DNA of 58,542 nucleotides from contig JAGKWO010000028.1 of NCBI GenBank assembly GCA_021151835.1, positions 1 through 58,542 on the forward strand. The letters run 5' to 3'. This DNA is from Gammaproteobacteria bacterium. GTDB taxonomy: Bacteria > Pseudomonadota > Gammaproteobacteria > Pseudomonadales > Cellvibrionaceae. The notes under the pieces are model-generated. The model saw only the letters and a list, made by a program, of their open reading frames with translations, made no database searches and was not told where the DNA came from. Shown here one piece after another: positions 14,340-23,760 of the stretch; the stretch's first letter is position 1; each line of letters opens with the position of its first letter. The position numbers were made by a program, and so were the translations under genes.

Positions 14340-15372
14340 TCGCCAGGATAACACTATCCACCGCCCTGCTTCAGCGGAAGTGATTTTGCGTGAAAATGTT
14401 GCTGCAAAAAATGAAAGCAAAATTTTACTGTTGCAGGAATTACTTCGCACCCTTGCCTTGCAAGGGTATAAGTTTACAACAGTGACACCAGTCACCCACC
14501 AGCGTTTTTTATCGCGTGCTGACGGTATCGCAAAAAATCTACGTGATATTTTTGGCTGGAACCTGCCGTTCAATGCCAATCTCTTATCGCCACTATTATT
14601 TGAGCTGATGTCACAGGCGGGTTTATTAACCAATACCGGCAACTATTATCAGAGTGGAATTCGCGTTTCCTCATTAGGTAACGATCTATTTTTGCATTCG
14701 CGCTTTCCCACCGACGATGAACAATCTGTTTTCTTTGGGCCTGATACCTACCGCTTTGCTCGTTTTATCCGGCAGTCATTGAAAACCCTCCAACTCGAAA
14801 CAGGGCTGTTAGAGCAAAGCCCACTGCGCGTACTTGATGTGGGGTGTGGCAGTGGCGCGGGCGGAATAGCAGCGATTCGCGCATTGTCGAGCCAACAAAC
14901 CTATGAATTAACACTGAATGATGTAAATCCACTTGCACTGGATTACGCCGCAGCTTGTGCGCAGGTTGCCGCTGTGCCGGCAACAATGCTGGCAGGTGAT
15001 TTTTTTAGTATTAACAAGCGGAAATTTGATCTGATAGTGTCAAACCCGCCCTATATTTGCGATCCGGCAGCACGATTATATCGCGATGGCGGCGCACATT
15101 TCGGGCTCGAACTCAGTGTGCGAATTGCAAAACACGCACTTGAACTGCTGACACCTCGTGGGCGCTTGTTGTTATATACCGGCGTTGCCATCAGCGACGA
15201 TGAAAAAAATCCGTTGCTGACGGAATTAATCCCGCATTTTTCCAGCGGTAATTTTCGCTGGTCGTATGATGAAATTGATCCTGACATATTTGGCGAAGAA
15301 CTTGAACAACAGGCTTACAAAGGTATTAACCGAATTGCTGCTGTCGGCCTGACTATTGTGCGTCTTGGTTAA
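14332..15372 (+). CDS. Class I SAM-dependent methyltransferase, PrmC/HemK-like
   Basis: The 346-residue protein starts at ATG 14332, overlapping the previous stop. SAM motif I is V167-L-D-V-G-C-G-S-G175, and motif IV is S237-N-P-P-Y241, the N-P-P-Y that marks N-methyltransferases acting on amide or amino nitrogen. The N-terminal ~140 residues are not the usual PrmC helical domain. It does not sit next to prfA as true PrmC does. Pairing with a diiron oxidase suggests a small-molecule or peptide modification pathway, or a stress-related modification (inference). Confidence 0.75.
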   Translation: MLDRQDNTIHRPASAEVILRENVAAKNESKILLLQELLRTLALQGYKFTTVTPVTHQRFLSRADGIAKNLRDIFGWNLPFNANLLSPLLFELMSQAGLLTNTGNYYQSGIRVSSLGNDLFLHSRFPTDDEQSVFFGPDTYRFARFIRQSLKTLQLETGLLEQSPLRVLDVGCGSGAGGIAAIRALSSQQTYELTLNDVNPLALDYAAACAQVAAVPATMLAGDFFSINKRKFDLIVSNPPYICDPAARLYRDGGAHFGLELSVRIAKHALELLTPRGRLLLYTGVAISDDEKNPLLTELIPHFSSGNFRWSYDEIDPDIFGEELEQQAYKGINRIAAVGLTIVRLG

Positions 15373-15393
15373 TACGGTAACGAAGGAGATCAC

Positions 15394-15603
15394 ATGAAAG
15401 AATTTGCACAAGGTGACCGAGTGGAATGGAAAACTTCACAGGGAAAAACTGCAGGTAAAGTGATTAAAAAGGTAACCAAACCTGTAAAGCTCGGCAATTA
15501 CACCGCAAAAGCTAGCAAAGCTAACCCCGAGTATGAAGTAGAGACCACTCAATCCCTTAAGAGAGCTATTCATAAGCCGGATAGTTTAAAAAAAACCCGA
15601 TAA
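15394..15603 (+). CDS. DUF2945 (HVA1/Tudor-like) small protein (69 aa)
   Basis: The sequence carries the complete DUF2945 pattern: F-x-x-G-D-R-V-E-W near the N-terminus, G-K-V near 21-23, A-S-K-A-N-P-E-Y-V in the middle, and AIHKPDSLKK at the C-terminus. It is basic and likely cytosolic, possibly nucleic-acid binding. GGAG precedes the ATG. It is probably the last gene of the diiron protein-methyltransferase transcript and ends at a strong terminator. Confidence 0.88.
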   Translation: MKEFAQGDRVEWKTSQGKTAGKVIKKVTKPVKLGNYTAKASKANPEYEVETTQSLKRAIHKPDSLKKTR

Positions 15604-15635
15604 AAAAACAGGTGGTAAATGCCACCTGTTTTTTT
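15602..15635. terminator. Bidirectional Rho-independent terminator
   Basis: A perfect 14-bp stem (15602-15615 / 15622-15635) with a 6-nt loop has seven A on one side and seven T on the other. It serves both the DUF2945 gene (plus) and the DUF378 gene (minus). Confidence 0.95.
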
Positions 15636-15650
15636 ACAATCACCTCGTGT

Positions 15651-15944
15651 TTACAAGCTGCTTCTGCCAGCCATTTTGGTGGCTGTAAAAATACTGTATA
15701 GAGCTGAAAGCCCTACCAACACATATATAATTCGCGCAGCCGGACTCATAACACCAAATAATTCGGCGACCAGATCAATATTAAACAATCCGACTAGCCC
15801 CCAATTTATACCGCCAACAATGAGCAACGTCATTGCAATCCAATCAATTACTGTTAGCGCATGATGAGTTGCCACGCGCGAGGTGCGTGATCGTCTATCA
15901 AGCGTCTGGCGCCTTTCAGCGCCGTAAGGATTAACAATAGCCAT
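15651..15944 (-). CDS. DUF378 membrane protein (97 aa)
   Basis: A ~30-residue polar N-terminus is followed by two transmembrane helices. These carry the DUF378 signature D-W-I-A-x-x-L-L-I-V-G-G-I-N-W-G-L-V-G and, later, RIIYVLVGLSALY. GGAG lies six bases before the ATG. The family (YuzA type) has no known function and is common in stress clusters. The basic N-terminus is longer than in many members. Confidence 0.9.
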   Translation of the reverse strand: MAIVNPYGAERRQTLDRRSRTSRVATHHALTVIDWIAMTLLIVGGINWGLVGLFNIDLVAELFGVMSPAARIIYVLVGLSALYSIFTATKMAGRSSL

Positions 15945-16646
15945 AATTCACTCCGCATAAATTAATTTTAACTACCCAGGTCGTACTACTTAATACTCGG
16001 CACGATTAAAATTAATTCAGGCCGTATTAATGCAGACGTAGAAAAAATTGATTTGGTTCCATGCTTTCTGTAAACGGCTTTTTAATAAAAACCTGGTTTT
16101 TTGCAATTTTATTACTGAAAAATAACATTTAAATTTAACTATGATGACACACGCGGGTTATGACTCATGGCAACAGTTCAATCGACTGCAGCTATAGCAC
16201 TCGAACCGGATACAGCCGGCAAACCATACGCAGCACCGCAAAGCTATGCCCCCAGCCTAATGTATTGACTTAATGTAGCTCTTTTTGCCACTATAAAGAA
16301 CCACGTGTATTCACAGTTGAAAGGCTGCAAAAATAATTAAGCCTGGAGGATATTTTGAAAAAATTACAAAATAAAAATTTAAAATTTACAAAATAGAGCG
16401 CTAATAATTTTTTTACCATCGGGTCTACTGAAAATGAACAAATAATTATTAAAGCCCTGTTCAGGCTCGGTTGAAACGACAACTACACTGCAATAAGAAC
16501 CACCCATCCAACCAGTCTTGCATGTTATCGGTATATTTATTAATAATTGCCTCGCGACTTGCAGTCACCGGTAATTATCTGGAAATATCAGGTCTGACTG
16601 CATTGAATACATGTAACAAACCACCATCGGCTTCCAGAGATAGATT
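15945..16646. other. Intergenic region with a possible 33-codon ORF
   Basis: About 700 bases without a clear gene. The only candidate is ATG 16167 to TGA 16268 on the plus strand (33 aa, begins MATVQSTAAIALEPD), with just GGG upstream. It is not conserved with anything I recognise. The rest is AT-rich and must include the promoters of the DUF378 gene and the rsbQ-like gene. Confidence 0.3.
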
Positions 16647-17450
16647 ATGAGTGTCCGTCTGCGAAACAATGTGCGCGTTATTGGAAATGGCCCAACAGCC
16701 ATCGTGTTTGCCCACGGTTTTGGCTGCGATCAAAATATGTGGCGCTATTTGGCACCGGTATTTGAAGATCGCTACACCGTAGTGTTATTTGATTTGGTCG
16801 GCAGCGGGCAATCGGATATTTCTTTTTACGATTTTAACCGGTATGGATCACTGCAAGCCTATGCCGATGACCTGATTGAAATTATTGATGATGTAACGCC
16901 GGCACCGGTGGTATTTGTAGGTCATTCGGTGAGTGCGGTTATCGGGTTGCTGGCATCGGTGGCGGCACCGGAGAAATTCCAATGTCAGGTAATGATAGGC
17001 CCCTCCCCTTGCTATATCAATGACGACAATTATATTGGCGGCTTTTCGCGGAGCGATATCGAAGAGTTGTGCAACACCATTGATAGCAATTACCTGGGCT
17101 GGTCCAGCACCATGGCCCCGGCCATTATGGGCGCACCGCGCCAACCGGAACTCGGCGTTGAATTAACCAATAGTTTTTGCCGGACCGATCCTGAAATTGC
17201 GAAGCATTTTGCCCGGGTAACATTCCTTTCCGATCATCGCGACGCGTTACCAAAATCGACCACACCTACATTGATACTCCAATGCAGCGATGATTTTATT
17301 GCACCGCTGACGGTGGGTGAATATATGCAGAAAACCATGCCCAATGCCGAATTATGTATTATCGATAACGTTGGCCATTGCCCGCACTTGAGCGCTCCGG
17401 ATGCAAGCACCCAGGCAATTGAAAAATACCTGAAAAAATATTTTCATTAA
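16647..17450 (+). CDS. RsbQ-like alpha/beta-hydrolase
   Basis: The 267-residue protein closely follows the RsbQ/KAI2 layout. It starts with R-N-N-V-x-x-x-G-x-G and has the oxyanion region FAHGFGCDQNMW, nucleophile Ser94 in GHSVSA, Asp215 in QCSDDFIAP and His244 in NVGHCPHLSAP. In Bacillus subtilis, RsbQ is needed to activate the PAS-domain phosphatase RsbP, apparently by supplying or processing a small hydrophobic ligand. Here the neighbour nine bases downstream is a PAS hybrid histidine kinase, so this protein probably plays the same part for that kinase (inference). Cytosolic, no signal peptide. Confidence 0.88.
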   Translation: MSVRLRNNVRVIGNGPTAIVFAHGFGCDQNMWRYLAPVFEDRYTVVLFDLVGSGQSDISFYDFNRYGSLQAYADDLIEIIDDVTPAPVVFVGHSVSAVIGLLASVAAPEKFQCQVMIGPSPCYINDDNYIGGFSRSDIEELCNTIDSNYLGWSSTMAPAIMGAPRQPELGVELTNSFCRTDPEIAKHFARVTFLSDHRDALPKSTTPTLILQCSDDFIAPLTVGEYMQKTMPNAELCIIDNVGHCPHLSAPDASTQAIEKYLKKYFH

Positions 17451-17459
17451 ACGTTAGTC

Positions 17460-19436
17460 ATGCATACACTTCCTGACCTTGCATTCACCTATGAATACGC
17501 CGCCTGTGGTTTGGTGACCACAGAAATCAACGGCACAATTCGCAGGGCCAACGCTACTTTCTGCAAATGGCTCGGTTTTGCGGCAAGTGAAATAGTGGGT
17601 ATAAAACGTATCCAGGAGTTATTCACTGTCGGTGGCCGCTTTTTCCATCACACCCATTTAGCGCCACTACTACAAATGCAAGGCTCGGTTGCGGAAATCC
17701 AGATTGACCTTATCGGCCAGAATGGTATTGCGATACCGATGTTGATCAATGCCATCCGCCATAAACAGGGTGAACAGCGTTTTGATGAATTCGCGTTTAT
17801 GGTTGCAACGGATCGAAAAGTGTATGAGCGCGAACTTATTTCTGCGCGAAAAACGGCTGAGGAAACCCTGCAATCCTTGTATGAAGCACAGAAAGAGCTG
17901 CACGAAAGCAGGGATATATTGAGTATCGCCATTCAAAGTGCACGCATGGGAGTCTGGTCAGAAAATTTGCAAACCCATGAGGTATGGTGGAGCCTGGAGC
18001 TTGAGCAGTTAACAGGTTTTATTAGCCAAAAATTTGGTGATACTGAAGAAGATTTCTATGAATTGATTCACCCGGCGGACAGGATTCCCTTCGCCACTGA
18101 ATTAAAAAAAGCGGTCGCTACCCACGCCAATTATGAAATCCAGTTTCGCCTGCAACACGCCAATGGCAACTGGCTTACCATGGAAGGTCGCGGCCACGCG
18201 GTCTACTCGGAAAAGGGCGAAGCGCTCTCTATATTTGGCCTTGTCATTGATATCTCTGACCGTAAAGCGGCGGAACAACAATTACATGAACTGAATAAAC
18301 AACTTTCCATTTCTGACCGCCGCAAAGATGAATTCCTGGCAACCCTTGCCCATGAGCTACGCAACCCGCTCGCGCCCATGCGCAATGTGCTGGAGATAAT
18401 GCGCTTTAAGGAAAAGGATAATCCATTCATACATTGGTCGCGCGATATCATCGAGCGTCACGTTTCGCAAATGACACATCTCGTTGATGACTTAATGGAG
18501 GCATCGCGCATTTCCCAGGGACGCCTGGAACTGCGTAAAAAACCTATTGATTTGTGTGAGGTAACGCTGCATGCCGTTGAAACATCGCAGGCATTAATAC
18601 TGGAATCCAAACATCATTTCAAAATGAACATACCGGGCGCACCGCTAATCATTGACGCTGATTCGACGCGCATCATCCAAATTATTTCCAATTTGCTTAC
18701 CAACGCCGCAAAGTATACGCCGTCGGGGGGCGAGATTTACTTAAGCCTTACCCAGGATAATGACGACGCTGTTTTATCCGTACGCGATTCCGGTATCGGT
18801 ATACCACCCGAGCAGCTCTCCAATATATTTACCATGTTTTCCCAACTCAAACCCGCGCTGGAGCGTTCGCAAGGTGGGCTGGGGATTGGGCTTTCACTGG
18901 TGCGGGGATTGGTTGAACTCCATGGCGGCACCATAATCGCGTTGAGCGAAGGTGATAGCAAAGGCAGCGAATTCATAGTGCGGCTCCCCATCCTGCAAAC
19001 CCAAAAAGAGACAGCGCGCACGAATACATCCGCGCCTCTGTCGGCGCTTGAAACAAATTCAATTAACGGTAAACGTATTTTGGTAGTTGACGATAATGTA
19101 GACGCAGCGGAAAGCCTGGCATTGCTATTGGAAATGAGCGGGCATATCACCAAAAGCGTCCATGACGGTACAACAGGCCTCACGGCGGCGGAAGAGTTTC
19201 GCCCTGATGTTATCCTGCTCGATATTGGCCTTCCCGATATCAATGGCTATGAAGTCGCCCGCCGCATCCGGCAAAAAACCTGGGGCGACAATATCCTTTT
19301 AATTGCCGCTACCGGTTGGGGCCAACAGAAAGATAAAGACCTTGCTACAGCGGCAGGCTTTGATAAACATTTAACCAAGCCGATTGATTATCAAACGCTA
19401 AATTGTTTGCTCGAAACAACGCGGTCCCAAGCCTGA
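17460..19436 (+). CDS. PAS-PAS hybrid histidine kinase with receiver domain, partner of the RsbQ-like protein
   Basis: The 658-residue soluble protein has PAS at about 10-125, a coiled coil at about 125-160, and PAS/PAC at about 160-278. HisKA contains His298 in LAHELRNPL, HATPase covers about 395-510 with N, G1 and G2 boxes, and the receiver about 535-655 has phospho-acceptor Asp588 in LLDIGLPDI. No transmembrane segment is seen, so it should sense a cytosolic ligand, likely through PAS1. It follows the rsbQ-like gene by nine bases. There is no output domain, so phosphate must pass to another protein. Similar kinases lie at 43594 and 54097. Confidence 0.9.
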   Translation: MHTLPDLAFTYEYAACGLVTTEINGTIRRANATFCKWLGFAASEIVGIKRIQELFTVGGRFFHHTHLAPLLQMQGSVAEIQIDLIGQNGIAIPMLINAIRHKQGEQRFDEFAFMVATDRKVYERELISARKTAEETLQSLYEAQKELHESRDILSIAIQSARMGVWSENLQTHEVWWSLELEQLTGFISQKFGDTEEDFYELIHPADRIPFATELKKAVATHANYEIQFRLQHANGNWLTMEGRGHAVYSEKGEALSIFGLVIDISDRKAAEQQLHELNKQLSISDRRKDEFLATLAHELRNPLAPMRNVLEIMRFKEKDNPFIHWSRDIIERHVSQMTHLVDDLMEASRISQGRLELRKKPIDLCEVTLHAVETSQALILESKHHFKMNIPGAPLIIDADSTRIIQIISNLLTNAAKYTPSGGEIYLSLTQDNDDAVLSVRDSGIGIPPEQLSNIFTMFSQLKPALERSQGGLGIGLSLVRGLVELHGGTIIALSEGDSKGSEFIVRLPILQTQKETARTNTSAPLSALETNSINGKRILVVDDNVDAAESLALLLEMSGHITKSVHDGTTGLTAAEEFRPDVILLDIGLPDINGYEVARRIRQKTWGDNILLIAATGWGQQKDKDLATAAGFDKHLTKPIDYQTLNCLLETTRSQA

Positions 19437-19537
19437 ATAACTAGCCCTTCTACTCTCCGGTTTTTCTCCACCGACGGGCCAACAGTGGCGCCCGCGTTGC
19501 GAATGAATTAATTCGCTATCGTCCAGTCTTAATCAGC

Positions 19538-20854
19538 ATGAAATATGTTCTGATAATGCTGATTGTGTTGCTCGGTGCGGCCGCCCTGTACGTTAAAGAC
19601 CGAATATTGCTGTCGCCGCACGATGCCTATTATTCCGCATTACTGCGCGAAAATCTCAAGACTATCGCCGAGCGCTGGAGGATGGATGCACAGGAATCCC
19701 TGGCTTCCCCATTGCCAATATCCTTACCCTACAGCGAGCGCCGCCTGCTTGAAGCTGACTACCTGCAACCAGTTACATTTGCGTTTGATCTTAAAATGGA
19801 TGAACTCATCCAGGTCACTATTTTTCCATCAATCAATACGCACGCGGACGTTTTTGTTGATGTGTTTTATTCCAGGGACGCGCTAACCGAACCAATCCGT
19901 ATAGGCAGCATGGACGCAGAGGAACAACAACTCAGGATCGCCGCTGAATATACTGGCCGGTACCTGGTGCGCATACAGCCCGCCCATTCTGCGCGGGGAT
20001 TAATGGATATCGCCATAACATCACCACTACGCTATGGCTTTCCGGTTGATACCGCGCGCGAAAATGCCGTGCAGAGTTTGTTTGGTACAGATCGCGATGG
20101 CGGAGCGAGAAAGCATGAGGGTATTGATATTTTTGCGCCGAGAGGCACGCCGGTAATTGCGGCTGAGGCGGGCCAGGTTATGCGCGTGGGCGATACACCG
20201 CGCGGCGGAAAAAATGTGTGGGTAGGTGGCGACCAACGCTCTTTTTATTATGCGCATCTCGACTCAATCGCGGTGTCCCCCGGCGACCATGTCATACGTG
20301 GACAAGTTCTGGGCACCGTGGGTAATACCGGCAATGCGGTTACTACCAACCCGCATTTGCATTTCGGGATATACAAATTCGCGCAGGGAGCGGTTGATCC
20401 TCTGCCGCTGGTGGGGCGAAAAAAATCGGTAACCATTTACACCTCACCCCCCGTTGAACTGGCACCGCGCTGGTTATCGATTACAACGGATAAAGCAAAT
20501 TTGCGTAGCGGTAATTCATTAAAAACCAGCGTGGCCACTGCGTTAATGCGTGCAGAATTATTACAAGTAGATTCAGTCGCCGGTGATTGGTTAAGGGTTA
20601 CCACAGGCAACGGGACCAAAGGATTTATTGCGCGGCATTTGACGGAAATGCCGTCCGAATCGATAGTAACGCTTACTGAAAATTACGTGGCTTTTTATTT
20701 GCCTGATGACACGGCGCCAGTTGTGGGTAATTTTTCTGCGGGTGATAAATTACCAACCCTGGGTCGGTTTGGCAGTTTTGTGTGGATCAAAATGCCGGGC
20801 GGAGTTTACGCCTGGGCTAAAGTAGCGCCGCAGGCAACCCCGACATTGGATTGA
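19538..20854 (+). CDS. M23 family metallopeptidase with SH3-like domains
   Basis: The 438-residue protein has an N-terminal hydrophobic anchor or signal (about 3-18), a beta-rich segment, and an M23 (LytM) domain at about 180-290. The zinc ligands are His193 and Asp197 (HEGIDIF), plus HLH at 273-275 (NPHLHFGIY). After this come two SH3b-like repeats (about 305-370 and 375-435). All M23 ligands are present, so it should be an active peptidoglycan endopeptidase in the periplasm. The next gene encodes an RlpA-like lipoprotein, consistent with a cell-wall function. Confidence 0.88.
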   Translation: MKYVLIMLIVLLGAAALYVKDRILLSPHDAYYSALLRENLKTIAERWRMDAQESLASPLPISLPYSERRLLEADYLQPVTFAFDLKMDELIQVTIFPSINTHADVFVDVFYSRDALTEPIRIGSMDAEEQQLRIAAEYTGRYLVRIQPAHSARGLMDIAITSPLRYGFPVDTARENAVQSLFGTDRDGGARKHEGIDIFAPRGTPVIAAEAGQVMRVGDTPRGGKNVWVGGDQRSFYYAHLDSIAVSPGDHVIRGQVLGTVGNTGNAVTTNPHLHFGIYKFAQGAVDPLPLVGRKKSVTIYTSPPVELAPRWLSITTDKANLRSGNSLKTSVATALMRAELLQVDSVAGDWLRVTTGNGTKGFIARHLTEMPSESIVTLTENYVAFYLPDDTAPVVGNFSAGDKLPTLGRFGSFVWIKMPGGVYAWAKVAPQATPTLD

Positions 20855-20952
20855 ACGCTACGCCTATACAGTTAGCATCAAATTTGCAAACGCGCCATTA
20901 CAACGGTAGCGAGTTTTTGTTTGTACAGCAGGTAAGCACTGGAGGAATTAAC

Positions 20953-21369
20953 ATGAGATCCATTTTAAAAGCACTGGTTGCAATATTGATCCCTATTGTT
21001 ATGTGGGGCTGTAGCACAATTAAACCTGCAGACCCATCAGGCCAACCTGCCGGGACACTGAATGGGGCTCGGCCCGGTTATGTAGAAACCGGCAAAGCCT
21101 CATTTTATGCAAATGTACATCAATTGAAGAAAACCGCCAGTGGAGAAATTTACGATCACAAATTAAATACGGCGGCCCATAAGAAATTACCCTTTGGAAC
21201 AAAAGTCAGGGTTACCAATATAGCGAATGGGAAAACGGTTGTTGTGAAAATTAATGATCGCGGCCCATTTATTAAAGGTCGAATACTGGACCTTTCGCGC
21301 TCTGCATTTAGCAGCATCGCAAGCACATCGTCAGGCATCATTGAAGTAAAACTTGAAGTGATTGAGTGA
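20953..21369 (+). CDS. RlpA-like septal/cell-wall lipoprotein (double-psi beta-barrel)
   Basis: The protein has 138 residues from ATG 20953, preceded by GGAGGA. The frame is open from 20851, but only a TTG is available there. It has a lipoprotein signal with Cys20 after MWG. The double-psi barrel shows G-K-A-S-F-Y-A, T-A-S-G-E-I-Y-D, LPFGTKVRVTN and INDRGPF-x-x-G-R. These match RlpA lytic transglycosylases, but the protein lacks the C-terminal SPOR domain of classical RlpA, so septal targeting is uncertain. Confidence 0.87.
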   Translation: MRSILKALVAILIPIVMWGCSTIKPADPSGQPAGTLNGARPGYVETGKASFYANVHQLKKTASGEIYDHKLNTAAHKKLPFGTKVRVTNIANGKTVVVKINDRGPFIKGRILDLSRSAFSSIASTSSGIIEVKLEVIE

Positions 21370-21505
21370 CGCTTATAATAACTGGCTTTTTAGTGGTCCT
21401 CAGCGTTAAATACTTTCTCAAACACGTCCTTAGCCGACAAAAACCGGCTGTTGGCCCCGATCTTGCGTTCATATACCCCATTAAATCACCTGGTGGAGAA
21501 ATGGT

Positions 21506-21997
21506 ATGAGCGATTCAAGAAAAGAAGATTTTTTAACCTGGCTTCGCGATGCGCATGCATTGGAGGAACAGGCGGAACAGTTATTTGAAGGGCAAGCGGC
21601 ACGTTATGCCGATTACCCTAATATCCAGGTAAGCCTGAGCGCCGAAATTAATCATTCAAAACATTTTCAAAAACTACTCGCGGAAAAAATAAATCTGTTG
21701 GGCGGTAGCACATCGATCGTCAAAGATACTGTTGGAAAATTGGTAGCAAGCGCACAAATAGTCATGGGCATGGCAGCGGCAGATGAGCCCGTAAAAGGTG
21801 TATTAGCACTTCATACTTTCACCCAATTTGAAATTGGTTCATTTAAAATTTTGAAAGCTGCTGCCTCAGCTGAAATCCAGGATGAAATTTTATTGCTTAG
21901 CGAATCAATCATAACTCATTTAGAGGCCCGCGCCGCCTGGCTGGAGCAAGAGCTGGATCACGTAACTCGTAAATATCTTTTGCGGAAAGCAGCATAA
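21506..21997 (+). CDS. DUF892 (YciE-type) ferritin-like protein
   Basis: The 163-residue, four-helix, all-alpha protein starts F-L-T-W-L-R-D-A-H-A-L-E-E-Q-A-E and has regularly spaced Glu/His residues (E-I-N-H, F-E-I-G, HLEARAAWLEQEL). This matches the DUF892/YciE ferritin-like family linked to stress response. A paralogue starts at 58399 and is cut by the window end. GGAG precedes the ATG. A membrane kinase gene follows after 39 bases in the same direction and may be cotranscribed. Confidence 0.85.
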   Translation: MSDSRKEDFLTWLRDAHALEEQAEQLFEGQAARYADYPNIQVSLSAEINHSKHFQKLLAEKINLLGGSTSIVKDTVGKLVASAQIVMGMAAADEPVKGVLALHTFTQFEIGSFKILKAAASAEIQDEILLLSESIITHLEARAAWLEQELDHVTRKYLLRKAA

Positions 21998-22036
21998 TAG
22001 TCCAGCTAAAGAAAACCCCATGAGCGAGCGAATTCC

Positions 22037-23737
22037 ATGAACCCCAGCGAATTGCCAAATGATCGTGAATATCATGAGGAGATGAATAGGTTCCTGCAGA
22101 AAGAAAGACTGGTGTTATTACACAAAGGATTGCCCCCGGCGATTACAGGCAATATCGTTTTAGCATTGATTTTGACCTACGTTCAAGAACCTGCGTTTTC
22201 GCCTGCAGCATTACTGGCCTGGTTAATCGCCATGGTGCTGGTGTTGCTCTGGCGCGGATTTATTTTTTTCAAATTTAATCGCCAATCTGCCATTTTCCGT
22301 TTAACGAAACAGTTATTCCACTTACGTTTATCCACCATTGCTACCGGCTTGATTTGGGCTTCAGCACCAGCCTTCCTGTTCCCTGAAAACAATATTGCGT
22401 TGCAAGCGACTTTATCATTTGTGCTCGCAGGAATCTGTGCTGGCGCGGCTTCATCACTCGCAATAGATAAAGTGTCTGCGCTCGGGTTTATTGCTCCCCC
22501 GCTGCTGTCATTGACGCTGGCATTTCTACTGGAGGAAGGGCGGGAATCACTGCCGCTGGCGTTGATGACAATCCTTTTTTTGGGATTCCTGACATTCAGC
22601 TGCGTGCGCGGTGAGCGCCAGTTTCGCGAGAATATATCGCTGCGTTGTATTGCTGCACAACGAGAAAAAGCACTCGGTAACAGTGAGGCGAGACTGCGAA
22701 GTTTATTTACGCTTTCACCGTTTGGTATTGTATTAAGCGATTATAGCTCCGGTGAAATTCTTGAATTAAATGATCGCCTTGTGGCCCTCAGCGGTTATAC
22801 AAAAGAGGAGCTTATCCTGCGTGATCAATCGGAATTGACACCCAACGATTACGAGGCACAAGAGCTTGCCCAACGTAATCGCCTGACCCGAACTGGACGT
22901 TACGGCCCTTACGAAAAAGAGTTTATCCGCAAAGACGGCAATCGCGTCCCCGTAATACTTAACGGTGTGTTGATCCAGGAATCGAATGGTCGAAAACTGG
23001 TTTGGTCAATAGTCGAGGATATCAGTGATAGAAAACGTATCGATAAAATGAAAAACGAATTTATTTCCACGGTGAGCCACGAGCTTCGCACACCGCTCAC
23101 AGCGATTACCGGCGCCTTGGGACTGCTGGCCAATCATCTTAAAGACACATTGCCAGAGCCGATGCAAAACATTTTGCGTATTGCACGCTCCAATAGCCAA
23201 CGGTTAAGTCAATTGATTAACGATCTGTTGGATATCGAAAAAATAACCAGTGGCAACATGGATTTCAACCTTCGGCCACACGCTATTTTACCGCTGGTTG
23301 AGCAAGCAATTGACATTAACCGACCTTACGCCTTTGAATACGATGTGGAATTATTTTTATCGGAAGAATCGGTGGATGCGCGAGTGATTATAGATCCATC
23401 ACGGTTACAACAAATAATGGCTAATTTATTATCCAACGCCATCAAATTTTCACCGAAAGGAGCGCGGGTGACCCTCACCGTTTTACATAGGCCGAATGAT
23501 ATCGTCAGAATTAACGTCTCTGACCTCGGGCCGGGCATTCCGGCTGCCTTTCGCAACCGGATATTCCAAAAATTTTCCCAGGCAGACAGCTCTGATACGC
23601 GTGCAAAAGGCGGAACCGGTTTGGGTCTTGCTATTACCAAAGAGTTGGTTGAAAAAATGGGTGGCACGGTGAACTTTGATTCAACCGAAGGAATCGGAAG
23701 TAACTTTTGGATTGAGTTTCCTGAACTGCCGAAATAA
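22037..23737 (+). CDS. Membrane PAS sensor histidine kinase
   Basis: The 566-residue protein has a MASE-like N-terminal region with about six transmembrane helices (about 35-215), a PAS/PAC domain (about 225-340), HisKA with His348 in VSHELRTPL, and HATPase (about 445-565) with N-A-I-K-F-S-P-K-G in the N box and GTGLGLAI in the G2 box. No receiver or output domain is present and no response regulator lies nearby. A decayed relative of its kinase core is found at 41790-42095 on the minus strand. Confidence 0.9.
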   Translation: MNPSELPNDREYHEEMNRFLQKERLVLLHKGLPPAITGNIVLALILTYVQEPAFSPAALLAWLIAMVLVLLWRGFIFFKFNRQSAIFRLTKQLFHLRLSTIATGLIWASAPAFLFPENNIALQATLSFVLAGICAGAASSLAIDKVSALGFIAPPLLSLTLAFLLEEGRESLPLALMTILFLGFLTFSCVRGERQFRENISLRCIAAQREKALGNSEARLRSLFTLSPFGIVLSDYSSGEILELNDRLVALSGYTKEELILRDQSELTPNDYEAQELAQRNRLTRTGRYGPYEKEFIRKDGNRVPVILNGVLIQESNGRKLVWSIVEDISDRKRIDKMKNEFISTVSHELRTPLTAITGALGLLANHLKDTLPEPMQNILRIARSNSQRLSQLINDLLDIEKITSGNMDFNLRPHAILPLVEQAIDINRPYAFEYDVELFLSEESVDARVIIDPSRLQQIMANLLSNAIKFSPKGARVTLTVLHRPNDIVRINVSDLGPGIPAAFRNRIFQKFSQADSSDTRAKGGTGLGLAITKELVEKMGGTVNFDSTEGIGSNFWIEFPELPK

Positions 23738-23760
23738 ACCACCAGTCATTATTTTAATTA

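Noticed and set aside
18737..19243. 168-codon antisense frame within the hybrid kinase
   Set aside because: It lies opposite the conserved kinase and receiver coding region, has no recognisable domain and looks like a shadow frame.
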